Origin: Bacteroidales bacterium
Lineage (GTDB): Bacteria; Bacteroidota; Bacteroidia; Bacteroidales; VadinHA17
Assembly: GCA_021738535.1 (NCBI GenBank)
Contig: JAIPBU010000002.1
Location: 1-64,000 of the forward strand
Direction of reading: 5' to 3'
Length of the DNA stretch: 64,000 bases
Shown: positions 7,772 through 17,397 of the stretch, one piece after another
Layout of the letters: each line of letters begins with the position of its first letter
Position numbering within the stretch: the stretch's first letter is position 1
Position numbers and translations under genes: made by a program
The notes under the pieces: generated by a model
What the model was told of the DNA's origin: nothing
Database searches by the model: none
Seen by the model: the letters and a program-made list of their open reading frames with translations, nothing else

Positions 7772-8371
7772 ATGCAAAGTGTTGAATATAAAATAGAAAA
7801 GACTATTAAATCAAAACCAAGAGGTAGTTTGCTATTCCCTGAAGATTTTAGCCAGAAAGGATCTGCTGAATCTGTGCGTAAAGCTTTGCAGAATCTTAAG
7901 GAAAAGGGAATTATTAAATCGGTCGCTCATGGCATCTATGTTCGTCCTATCATAGACGAGTACATTGGTGAGGTTCTCCCGACAGCAGAAGAAGTTGCAA
8001 AAGCTATTGCAAAGAGAGATAGAATTAAACTAGTCCCCACTGGAGCATATGCTTTACATGCATTGGGACTAAGCACACAGATCCCCTTGAAACTTGTTTT
8101 TTTAACTGATGGAGCACCTCGTACTATTGAGGTTGGCAAAAGAACAATTAAGCTAAAGAAAACAACCCCGCGAAACCTTAAAGCAAGAGGCGAAATAAGT
8201 TCGTTGGTAATACAGGCATTGCGTGAGATCGGAAAAGACAATGTAACAGCAGAAGAACAAGGAAAGATTATTGGATTACTACAAAAAGAAGATCCAGCTG
8301 ACCTGAAATATGACATTTCACTGGCTCCTGAGTGGATAAGAAGAATAATGAAACAAGCTGTATATGATTAG
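7772..8371 (+). CDS. AbiEi/DUF6088-like antitoxin (winged-helix transcriptional regulator)
   Basis: N-terminal wHTH followed by the ...VPTGAYALHALGLSTQIP... region typical of AbiEi/DUF6088; overlaps an AbiEii-type gene. Confidence 0.8.
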   Translation: MQSVEYKIEKTIKSKPRGSLLFPEDFSQKGSAESVRKALQNLKEKGIIKSVAHGIYVRPIIDEYIGEVLPTAEEVAKAIAKRDRIKLVPTGAYALHALGLSTQIPLKLVFLTDGAPRTIEVGKRTIKLKKTTPRNLKARGEISSLVIQALREIGKDNVTAEEQGKIIGLLQKEDPADLKYDISLAPEWIRRIMKQAVYD

Positions 8372-9401
8372 ATTTTACAGATTACCTAACGAAACAAAAA
8401 AGCGTATATATAAGAATGCAGGAGAGAAAAATAATCTGCCTGCATATGCAGTTGAGAAGGATTGGTGGGTTGCCCAAACACTGTCAATACTTAAAAATAC
8501 TGAAATAGGCCAACATTTGGTCTTTAAGGGTGGTACATCTTTAAGCAAATCATGGAATCTAATTGAAAGATTTTCAGAAGATATTGACCTTGCAGTTGAC
8601 AGGGCGTTTTTCGGGTTTGTGGGAGAACTAGGTAAAAACCAGAGAACCAATCTAAGGAAGGCGGCCAACAAATATATCACTGAAACCTTGGTTCTGGAAA
8701 TGATAAAAGCCTTTGAAGAAGCCGGTTTAAATAATGTAAAAATCGAATTAGAAGAGATTAAGACGAGTGATCAGGATCCAGTAATAATAAATGTTAATTA
8801 TCCTGCATTGATTGAATCACCGGGCTACATTCAACCAAGAGTACAAATTGAAATTGGCTGTCGTTCATTAAAAGAACCTTTTGAGGATAGGTCTATCCAA
8901 TCAATTGTAGATTCAACCTATCCAAAAGCCGACTTCAAGCAAGATCCATCTACTATCCCTGCCGTGCTTCCGAAACGCACTTTCTTGGAGAAGATATTTT
9001 TATTACATGAAGAATTTCAGAGACCGAAAGAAAAGATACGGGTGGATAGATTAAGCAGACATTTGTACGATATTTATCAAATCTCAAAAACAGACATCGC
9101 TGATAAGGCATTAGAAGGTAAGGAACTTTATGAGTCAATTGTTAAACATCGACATAGATATACTCGCCTTGGAGGGGTTGATTATAATCTGCATCAACCT
9201 CAATCTATTGACTTCTTGCCATCTGAAGATTTAACGCCAGCATGGAAAGCAGATTATGTGAAAATGCAAGAGCAGATGATTCATGGAGATTCTCCAAAGT
9301 ATGAGGATTTAATAGAAGCTCTGGCAGTACTGAAAGAAAAAATCAATAGTGTTGATTGGAAAATGGAGACTGAATTCCCAATGGCTAATAAACAGAAATA
9401 A
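8364..9401 (+). CDS. AbiEii/AbiGii-family nucleotidyltransferase toxin
   Basis: NTase motif FKGGTSLSKSW...RFSEDIDLAV; starts 8 nt inside the upstream antitoxin gene. Confidence 0.88.
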   Translation: MIRFYRLPNETKKRIYKNAGEKNNLPAYAVEKDWWVAQTLSILKNTEIGQHLVFKGGTSLSKSWNLIERFSEDIDLAVDRAFFGFVGELGKNQRTNLRKAANKYITETLVLEMIKAFEEAGLNNVKIELEEIKTSDQDPVIINVNYPALIESPGYIQPRVQIEIGCRSLKEPFEDRSIQSIVDSTYPKADFKQDPSTIPAVLPKRTFLEKIFLLHEEFQRPKEKIRVDRLSRHLYDIYQISKTDIADKALEGKELYESIVKHRHRYTRLGGVDYNLHQPQSIDFLPSEDLTPAWKADYVKMQEQMIHGDSPKYEDLIEALAVLKEKINSVDWKMETEFPMANKQK

Positions 9402-9456
9402 AGGAGTTTTTGCGTATGGAATAATAATTAGCGGTGGGCGTTTTTTGTAAATGATA

Positions 9457-9504
9457 CATAGCCACCACCCTGGGCAAGCCTTCGGTGGTCAAAGAAAGGC
9501 TATG
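9457..9504. repeat. Imperfect stem-loop CATAGCC(ACC)ACC...GGTGG...GGCTATG
   Basis: Perfect 7-bp outer arms 9457-9463 / 9498-9504 with an inner CCACC/GGTGG pairing. Confidence 0.5.
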
Positions 9505-9717
9505 ACGGACAGAGAGGGAGGCGTAAACTTTTGGGTTTTAAGAATATCATTTCAACCACCGGGTCAAGCTTAGATATTCACGATTTTTAGTATCAATTAC
9601 AATTCCTTCAGGTAAATATTAATTGGAATAAATGAGCTTCAGGGCGCAAATTATTGGAAAAATAACATGGAAGTTATGTATATAGGCCTAACTTTATAGA
9701 AATAATAGAAATATAAT

Positions 9718-11190
9718 ATGCAGGTAAATGTAAATAGGAAAGATACACCTTTCAGTCCTGATGCCAGCAGGGTAATTGCTCGTTTTTTATATACAGGCGA
9801 TAAGCGATCATTAAGCCTGATCAATTCAGTTCTGCAATTAACAGAGAGCGAGGCCTCTTTTGCATTAAGCCAGACACTGCGTGATTATTCAATGAGGCAT
9901 CGAAATATCTCGAAGATATTTGAGAAACATTTCAGCAAAGTAGTTCATTTGTTTCCCAAACTAGGTGTTGATCCTGAAACACTGACTGAAACGCAAAAGA
10001 TTTTGATCGGTTCGTATTTTACAATGGAATACTCCATCGAATCAGCAGCTTTTTTTAATCCCTCTATAGTCGAACATCCTGATCAGACTGAAACCGGCCG
10101 CGGTGAACTAAGAGTTATAATTAGCTTCAGGGCAACAGGAGAAGGACATATATCTTCTATTGTATTTAGAACCGGCGTGCTGGATCAGAATGGAGAGCTA
10201 ACTCTTGAGCCTGTTGGAAATATGCTTGAGGAAGCAGAGCATATACGGCGTCATGTGTATAACAAAGAGCAGTTCAACCGCAAGCTGGAAGAAATGCATA
10301 ATGTAAAAAGTATCATTCCCCCCAGCTTAATACTGGATAAGTTAAAGGATGAATTCACATACGGAGAATTGCGAGCCTGCATTGAAGAAGCCCGAAAAGC
10401 AAATCACCTGGAATCAGAAAAAGAAATGCTTTTTAACCAGATTATATGGTTGGCCTCTTCCCATTATGAATTGGATTTTTCTTTAGATACGAACATAAGC
10501 GAGAGGGTAATCTTCCCGGTATCGGCAAATGAGAAAAATGGAATTGAGGATGCACGTTTCGTGAAATTCACTGAAGAAGATGGAAACCATACATATTATG
10601 CAACATACACAGCATTTGATGGTACCTCCATTCTCCCCAAGATGTTGGAAACGACAGATTTCTATCATTTTAAAGTTCTCCCCTTACATGGGGAAATAGC
10701 ACAGAACAAAGGTATGGCCATGTTCCCGAGAAAGGTGAATGGAAAATATGCCATGCTCTGCCGTCTGGATGGTTTCAATAATTATATTTCCTTTTCCGAG
10801 AATATGACTGTATGGCGAGATGCTACACTGCTGCAACAGCCAAAGTATCCCTGGGAGTTAATTCAGATTGGTAATTGCGGCTCTCCTATTGAAACAGAAG
10901 ATGGGTGGCTGGTGATCACACATGGTGTGGGTCCTATGCGCGAATATGTGCTTGGAGCCTCTTTATTGGACCTTCAGAATCCGGAGAAGCTGGTCGGCCG
11001 GTTAATGCACCCGCTCCTTATTCCAAATGAAAAGGAAAGAGAAGGCTATGTTCCAAATGTGGTTTATTCCTGTGGTTCTCTGATTCATAATGGCGATCTT
11101 ATTATCCCCTATGCGATGTCTGACTATGCATCAACATATGCAACGGTTAATTTAAGAGAGCTTTTAAATGAGCTGAAAAAAAACACATAG
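9718..11190 (+). CDS. Glycoside hydrolase family 130-like protein
   Basis: GIEDARF, YYATYTAFDG, KVNGKYAMLCRLDG, GNCGSPIETEDGWLVITHGVG, and YVPNVVYSCGS pattern of GH130 beta-mannoside phosphorylases/hydrolases. Confidence 0.85.
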   Translation: MQVNVNRKDTPFSPDASRVIARFLYTGDKRSLSLINSVLQLTESEASFALSQTLRDYSMRHRNISKIFEKHFSKVVHLFPKLGVDPETLTETQKILIGSYFTMEYSIESAAFFNPSIVEHPDQTETGRGELRVIISFRATGEGHISSIVFRTGVLDQNGELTLEPVGNMLEEAEHIRRHVYNKEQFNRKLEEMHNVKSIIPPSLILDKLKDEFTYGELRACIEEARKANHLESEKEMLFNQIIWLASSHYELDFSLDTNISERVIFPVSANEKNGIEDARFVKFTEEDGNHTYYATYTAFDGTSILPKMLETTDFYHFKVLPLHGEIAQNKGMAMFPRKVNGKYAMLCRLDGFNNYISFSENMTVWRDATLLQQPKYPWELIQIGNCGSPIETEDGWLVITHGVGPMREYVLGASLLDLQNPEKLVGRLMHPLLIPNEKEREGYVPNVVYSCGSLIHNGDLIIPYAMSDYASTYATVNLRELLNELKKNT

Positions 11191-11334
11191 TTCAGGGTAT
11201 ATTTTACCTTTCTTTACAAGCTAAAGTGATTTTGTGATAATATGAACCTGTTTGTTTTAAGATCGGCATTTAATGCATATATCCCTGTTCTCATGAATAC
11301 CCCGGAATTGGTGATTGAATGAAACTCTTTGTTG

Positions 11335-12345
11335 CTATTTCTGCAGAATTTTACTGTACACTTTAAGGTAATCTTCTGTCATTCTTTGCCGGCTGAATCT
11401 TGAAAATACCCATTCTTTACAGTCATTTCGGTTTATGATTTCGATACCTGTCAGGACCTGTGCGGCTTCGTCAACAGAACTAACCAGGAAACCTGTTTTT
11501 CCATGCAGAACTATTTCAGGCATTGACCCTCTTCTGAATGCGATAACCGGTGTACCGCAAGCCATTGCTTCAACTACACTCAACCCAAATGGTTCGTCGA
11601 AATTGACCGGATGCAAAAGGGCATATGCTTTGCCTAAAAGATCAAGACGTTGCTTTGGTCCTGAATTTCCAACATAGACTATATCGTCGTTATTAATAAA
11701 TGGTTTTACCTTAGCATCGAAGTATTCCTGATCCTGAATAAGTCCGGAGATAATTAGTTTCCGTTTCGTTCTTCTGGCTATTTGTATCGATTCAAAAACT
11801 CCTTTATCGTGGTGGATCCTTCCGAAGAAAAGCAAGTAATCTTCCGGTTCGCTGACAAATTTGAATTCATCGATATTGATACCATTGTATACTGTTGCGT
11901 CGTATCTTAACTCCGGACTCCGGTCTGAATTGCTGATAGCAACATAATGGCTGCTACTGTTATACTTTTTATAAACAGGGATAATTTTTGGAGATGAAAA
12001 ACCATGAATGGTGGTTACCATGGGAGTCTTGAGCAGGCGTGAGTATGTGAGTGGCAGAAAATCAAAATTATTATGAATGATATCAAAGTTGTGGGCACGC
12101 TCCATTAAATGGCTAATATGCAGGCATTCGGCTACCTTTGGGTCAACCGAAGGATCCTCAGCATAGGGGTGTTTGCAAATCGATTCCAGCTTACCTCTTG
12201 TTTTGGAATCACCTGTGGCAAACAGGGTGACTTCGAAACCTCGCTCAACTAATCCTTCGGCAATATTGGAAGAAACCTGTTCCCATGGACCGTATTTACG
12301 GGGAGGGGTTCTCCAGGCTATTGAAGAGAGTATTGCGATTTTCAT
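11335..12345 (-). CDS. GT4-family glycosyltransferase
   Basis: GT-B fold: PRKYGPWEQVSSNIAEGLVERGFEVTLFA; GRIHHDKG; C-terminal EPFGLSVVEAMACGTPVIAFRRGSMPEIV. Confidence 0.9.
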   Translation of the reverse strand: MKIAILSSIAWRTPPRKYGPWEQVSSNIAEGLVERGFEVTLFATGDSKTRGKLESICKHPYAEDPSVDPKVAECLHISHLMERAHNFDIIHNNFDFLPLTYSRLLKTPMVTTIHGFSSPKIIPVYKKYNSSSHYVAISNSDRSPELRYDATVYNGINIDEFKFVSEPEDYLLFFGRIHHDKGVFESIQIARRTKRKLIISGLIQDQEYFDAKVKPFINNDDIVYVGNSGPKQRLDLLGKAYALLHPVNFDEPFGLSVVEAMACGTPVIAFRRGSMPEIVLHGKTGFLVSSVDEAAQVLTGIEIINRNDCKEWVFSRFSRQRMTEDYLKVYSKILQK

Positions 12346-12377
12346 TTTTCTGCTTTTTAAAGCGGTTAAGTTAAGCC

Positions 12378-13331
12378 TTAAAGGGCTTGCCGGGGATTAT
12401 TTAGGCAATGTTCCACAAGGGATTCCAAATTGGCAGTACCCACACACATCACAGTATCGGCAGCGCCCCAGTAAATTTTAACACTCCCGTCGTCCTCCGG
12501 AATAGCTGCACAGGAAAAAACCACATTATGTACATAACCGGTGCGTTCACAGGCTTCTTCAGGCTGCAGGATCCAATTATCACCAACAGCAATAATTTTC
12601 GACGGATCATGCAAATCATGCAGAGCAAGCCCCAGGCGGTAGACAGAACCATCCATAGTTGGAAATACACCATGATAAATGTTTAGCCAACCCCGGGAAG
12701 TTTTTATTGGTGGTGCTCCTGGGCCAATCTTCATTTCATCCCAATGATACTGCAGGGGTTTCATGATGAGTTTCGAATCGCCCCAGTATTTCAGATCGGG
12801 CGAGTAGGATATCCATACCGACCATGGAGATATTTCGGAGTGAGGCCGGTCAAGCCTTGCATAAAGTCCCCCGAACTTTTCCGGGAAGATAACCACGTTC
12901 CTGTAGTCGGCTTCGGTAATCAGGGCATATCTTTCAATAGTTTTAAAATCCCTGGTTTTCGCCAGACCTATACGCACACCGTGTCTGGAATAGGCACTAT
13001 AGGTGATCAGGTATTCACCCTCTAAAAATACAATTCGAGGATCTTCAACTCCAAAGTCTTCATATTCCTTAAATGGCTCATTGCGAGCCGGTACCATGAA
13101 GGGATCTTTATCTGCCCTGAAATGAAAGCCATCATCACTCTCAGCCTTACCAAGTATACTACGTCCGTTGTGCAAGTGGGCACGGAAAATCATTATATAT
13201 TTTTTGTCATGCTTTACAACAGCGGCATTATGGACAGTTGCAACAGGGTACGGCACATCCTCTTTTGTGAGGATTGGGTTTCCGCTGTAGCGTGTGATTA
13301 GCGGAGAATTTTTTATAAAAGACTCGGCCAT
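12378..13331 (-). CDS. Glycoside hydrolase family 130 glycosidase/phosphorylase
   Basis: YSGNPILTKED, AAVVKHDKKYIMIFRAH, FGVEDPRIVFLEGEYLITYSAYS, GPGAPPIKTSRGWLNIYHG, and GYVHNVVFSC. Confidence 0.92.
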   Translation of the reverse strand: MAESFIKNSPLITRYSGNPILTKEDVPYPVATVHNAAVVKHDKKYIMIFRAHLHNGRSILGKAESDDGFHFRADKDPFMVPARNEPFKEYEDFGVEDPRIVFLEGEYLITYSAYSRHGVRIGLAKTRDFKTIERYALITEADYRNVVIFPEKFGGLYARLDRPHSEISPWSVWISYSPDLKYWGDSKLIMKPLQYHWDEMKIGPGAPPIKTSRGWLNIYHGVFPTMDGSVYRLGLALHDLHDPSKIIAVGDNWILQPEEACERTGYVHNVVFSCAAIPEDDGSVKIYWGAADTVMCVGTANLESLVEHCLNNPRQAL

Positions 13332-13341
13332 GATTACTGTT

Positions 13342-15576
13342 TTAATCGTTTACATGCAGTTCCTCGTAAGCCTGTTGTACTGTCAGATGGGAAATCAGAT
13401 ACGCCAGTGAGCTCTCAGCACCCTGATTCCTGTTTACCCCATACTTTTCAAATCCGTCGCAACACCCTTTAGTCTCAAAATCGAAGAGACTCATACGCAG
13501 GTCATTCTCACCCAGAAACCATAAAAAGGAAGTATAGAGTTTAGCCAGGAATTCTTTATCGCCGGTAAGACGATAGGCCTGGTGGTACATTAACACCATT
13601 GCCATGGCATCAATCGGCTGCTGGGCAAATACAGATCGTTTCCCATTCTCCTTATACCATTTTTCATTCCCAATAACGGATAAGTAATTTTCCTTTAGTG
13701 TATGCATAGTCAGGAAATTCATTGTATCAATCCCAACCCGGGATATCCGTTCGTCGTGAAGTATTTCGGCTGATTGCAGCAGCGCCAGGGGTAAAATCCC
13801 ATTATCATAGGCAAGCAGAGATTCGAACCATTTCCAATTCTCGGAACTGTTTTCTTCATAATTTTTGACCAGTCTGTTGGCCATTTTGCGCAGTCTCTCA
13901 GTCATAGAATAATCCCCATAGTTCGATTTCAGATAGTAGCACACTCCGATCATTGTGTTTGCTATACTCCTGATAGACTGCAGTTTTTCGAAGTTAGGCG
14001 ATGCGTTAAAAAACATCAGTCTGCCTGCCTGGAAAAAGGCATCAGTTGGAGCATTGTCCAGCAAATACCCCAATGCCCATATTGTTCTTCCGAACGAATC
14101 TTCCGATCCCAGCTCATCCAGGAAATTCCTATTATAACTAATGAAATTCCGGAACGTTCCATCAGGATTCTGCATATATTGGATGTAGCTCAAATAGATA
14201 GAAGACAACTCCAGGGCCCGGGAATCCCTGGTTTGATGGTAGACCATCAATACCATCAATAAAGCCCTTGCATTATCATCCAGACAGTAACCTTCCTCCA
14301 GGTTTGGGATTCCAAACTTTGCATGTTGTAGAATTCCGGTATCATCGGTGAGCCGGTTAATATGCTTAAGTGAGAATTCCGGCAGGATAGTCAGGTCAAA
14401 AGCAGGCCCTTCCTTTTCAGCAGGTATGCGATTCTCTGCCATAACACGTGATGCCAGTTCAAGATAGTTACTCCCTGATTTTGGCCAGGTGATTTTCCTG
14501 CCATGGGCAGCAGCTTTCTCCTTCAACTCGTTAAGTTCTTCAGGATGTTTTATGAGGCGGATTAAAAGCGAGGTGAGCTGTTTTGAATCGTGGAAATTAA
14601 AAAACAGCCCCCGTCCCTCAGAAAGTAATTCTTCAGCATGCCAATAGGGAGTTGAAATAACTGCTGAGCCAACACCAACAGCATAGGAAAGCGTTCCACT
14701 GGTAATCTGGGACTCGTTGAGATAGGGTGTAATGTAAATATCACACGCGTACAAGTATTTAAAAAGATCCTGTTCGCTAAGGAATTCATTCAGGAATATC
14801 ACATGCTTATCAAGGTTCAGGCTCTTAACCAGTTGTGATAAAAAGACCCGGTACTCCTCACCGGAATGGCGCAATACATTCGGGTGTGTTTTTCCTAAAA
14901 TTATATAAATAAGCTCAGGATACTTTTTAACCACGTCCGGCAAGGCCTTAATAACGGTTTCAATACCTTTATTCCGTCCGATAAAACCAAAAGTTAGCAG
15001 CACTTTTTTGTTCTCAAGTTTAAACTCCTTTCTGGATTCCTCCTGACTAAAATAAATGTCAGGGACACCATGCTCTATAAGAACAATCTTCTCCCCGGGA
15101 ACATTATATCTTTCCACCAGAAATTTAATCGCTTTATTTGTCATCACAACAAGGGTGTGTGCCATTTTACATATCTCAGAGAGAACGGCCTTTTCGTTAT
15201 AGGATGGATTTTTAAGAATAGTATGCAGCGTAACAATCAGTGGAATTTCGAGCCTGTGGAGCATTGGAAGTATATATACACCACTCTGCCCGCCATAAAT
15301 ACCAAATTCATGCTCGAGAATACATATATCGGCGTCACTCTGGTTAATAAACTTTGCTGCATTGATGTAATCTTCCTGGTATTCCTGCCTGATAGTCAGT
15401 TTTACTTCAGCCGGGTATTCATATTCAAGACCACTATCATTCATGGCCACGACAAACCCGGAGCTCTCAGGCATATTATGTCCATGGTTTTCCAGCATGG
15501 AGTTGAACAGATTCCTGGTGAAGGTGCCAATTCCGCATTCTCTGGGCGGGTATGTGCCAATATAGGCTATTTTCAT
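13342..15576 (-). CDS. GT4 glycosyltransferase fused to a C-terminal alpha/alpha-toroid-like domain
   Basis: N-terminal half MKIAYIGTYPPRECGIGTFTRNL...LLTFGFIGRNKGIETVIKALP. C-terminal ~350 aa with EEGYCLDDNARALLMVLMVY...GSEDSFGRTIWALGYLL resembles helical glycosidase toroids. Confidence 0.85.
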   Translation of the reverse strand: MKIAYIGTYPPRECGIGTFTRNLFNSMLENHGHNMPESSGFVVAMNDSGLEYEYPAEVKLTIRQEYQEDYINAAKFINQSDADICILEHEFGIYGGQSGVYILPMLHRLEIPLIVTLHTILKNPSYNEKAVLSEICKMAHTLVVMTNKAIKFLVERYNVPGEKIVLIEHGVPDIYFSQEESRKEFKLENKKVLLTFGFIGRNKGIETVIKALPDVVKKYPELIYIILGKTHPNVLRHSGEEYRVFLSQLVKSLNLDKHVIFLNEFLSEQDLFKYLYACDIYITPYLNESQITSGTLSYAVGVGSAVISTPYWHAEELLSEGRGLFFNFHDSKQLTSLLIRLIKHPEELNELKEKAAAHGRKITWPKSGSNYLELASRVMAENRIPAEKEGPAFDLTILPEFSLKHINRLTDDTGILQHAKFGIPNLEEGYCLDDNARALLMVLMVYHQTRDSRALELSSIYLSYIQYMQNPDGTFRNFISYNRNFLDELGSEDSFGRTIWALGYLLDNAPTDAFFQAGRLMFFNASPNFEKLQSIRSIANTMIGVCYYLKSNYGDYSMTERLRKMANRLVKNYEENSSENWKWFESLLAYDNGILPLALLQSAEILHDERISRVGIDTMNFLTMHTLKENYLSVIGNEKWYKENGKRSVFAQQPIDAMAMVLMYHQAYRLTGDKEFLAKLYTSFLWFLGENDLRMSLFDFETKGCCDGFEKYGVNRNQGAESSLAYLISHLTVQQAYEELHVND

Positions 15577-16089
15577 TTGACCTTGTTTTGTGTATTGTTT
15601 TCTCTTTCAGGGTCTTAATACTCACTTTTTGCTGTGTTGTTTCTTAGTTTCTTTTGATTTTGAAATGATTTTCAATAGTTACTTAGATTAAAGAATGATG
15701 CCTTCATATGCGATTTTCATAATAACATAATTTTAGCCTGATTTTCCAAATCTCTTTTTATTGTCTTCTGGCAGCGAATACATAGCATATTTTTCATGTA
15801 TGTTTTCAAAGAAGGCAGTTTTTTCTGAAAGCACCCAATAACCAAAGTTACTCAATATTTCTGAGATTCCTGAAAATATGATGATTAAGAACCATCTTCC
15901 ATGGCTCAATCCGAACCACTCAAAGCCGATTCATATTGTATGTTACCAGCTCTGGATTTAAGAATTCCCTCCCTCTCCCCAAAATTCAATAAGCGGAAAT
16001 AAATTGTTACTTTTGCTGTTCAGTTTGTTGTGATCTAATTTGCAACTACTATCTTAAGATTTTTTTAATGTGATCAAATATCTACAACT

Positions 16090-16473
16090 ATGCCAAGGGT
16101 ATTTAAAGCAACCAATATTGAAAACGAAGATAAAGAGGTCAAAAAGGACTATCTTGACAGGCATATGCCCCACGTTATATGCCATGATAAGGTAAAAAGG
16201 GGTGATGTCTTCCGTGTTAAGGTGAAGATGGGTGAAAATTATACCCACCCTGACGACCATGATCATTACATCAGCACCATACAGTTATGGAACAGAGAAA
16301 CATTACTGGCAGAAACAAAATACTCATCCGGTGCTTATGGAAACGAGGGATCCAATGTGGAAGTAGATTTCTATATTGCCGCTCCGGAAGTGTCAATGAA
16401 CCTGTCGGCCATGGCTGTATGCACAAAGCACGGGCTGTGGCAAAGTGAGGATAAGCAAGTAAAAGTTATTTAA
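16090..16473 (+). CDS. Class II superoxide reductase-like (SORL/neelaredoxin) protein
   Basis: Iron ligands in HMPHV, HPDDHDHYI and AVCTKHGLW. Confidence 0.9.
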   Translation: MPRVFKATNIENEDKEVKKDYLDRHMPHVICHDKVKRGDVFRVKVKMGENYTHPDDHDHYISTIQLWNRETLLAETKYSSGAYGNEGSNVEVDFYIAAPEVSMNLSAMAVCTKHGLWQSEDKQVKVI

Positions 16474-16513
16474 AAACCTGCAATTTCAGGAAGCATTTTT
16501 GCAGTAATGTATT

Positions 16514-17377
16514 ATGGCAAAAACCGATAATAAAAAAAGAAGCTGGAGGGATAAGTACCGCTTTGCAATTTATAATGACAAGACTTTCGAGGAAGTATGG
16601 CGCATTAGGATGACCCGCTATAACGGTTTCCTGCTGCTTGTTTTTATGATCCTCTTTATTGTTGGGGTCACTACTCTTCTTATTTCTTTTACAAACCTGC
16701 GTGAGTTCATCCCGGGATACCCGGATGGTAATACCCGCAGGAATATTATAATGAATGCACTTCGGCTGGATTCCCTGGAGCGCGAACTTGAGTTACGCGA
16801 CCAGTATTTCATGAACCTGAATGCGATAATTTCAGGCAGGGAACCTGTTGACAGGGTGGCAGGTCAGGACACTATGGCCAGCTATAATGATATTGAATTC
16901 AGTGAATCCGAAGAAGATTCCCTTTTACGGGCGCAGGTTGAACAGGAAGAAAGGTATAATCTCAGCTTTATGGCCGGTAACGAAGACCAGAATTTTAACC
17001 TGTCAAACATACATTTTTTTCCGCCTGTTAAAGGTATTGTCTCAGGTCATTTCAATCCCCGTACAAAACACTACGGAACCGATATAGTTACCTCGCCCAA
17101 AGCGGTTGTATCTGCAACCCTTGATGGCACGGTTATGTTTACCGGCTGGACTATGGAGACAGGATGGGTAATACAGATACAGCATTCAAACAACCTCATA
17201 TCCGTTTATAAGCATAATGCAACCCTGCTCAAGGAACCGGGAGATAATATTGTTGCCGGGGAAGGTATTGCCGTTGTAGGCGACTCAGGAGAACTATATA
17301 CATCAGGCCCGCACCTGCATTTTGAAATATGGTACAAGGGTGAAGCTGTAAACCCGGAAGATTATCTGTTATTCTAA
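16514..17377 (+). CDS. M23-family metallopeptidase-domain membrane protein
   Basis: N-terminal TM helix; HYGTDIV and GPHLHFEIW LytM-type motifs. Confidence 0.88.
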   Translation: MAKTDNKKRSWRDKYRFAIYNDKTFEEVWRIRMTRYNGFLLLVFMILFIVGVTTLLISFTNLREFIPGYPDGNTRRNIIMNALRLDSLERELELRDQYFMNLNAIISGREPVDRVAGQDTMASYNDIEFSESEEDSLLRAQVEQEERYNLSFMAGNEDQNFNLSNIHFFPPVKGIVSGHFNPRTKHYGTDIVTSPKAVVSATLDGTVMFTGWTMETGWVIQIQHSNNLISVYKHNATLLKEPGDNIVAGEGIAVVGDSGELYTSGPHLHFEIWYKGEAVNPEDYLLF

Positions 17378-17397
17378 ATTTTTTACAGGAGGTTAAT

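Noticed and set aside
15070-15618. 182-aa plus-strand ORF
   Set aside because: Antisense to the GT4 fusion gene; no domain or signal.
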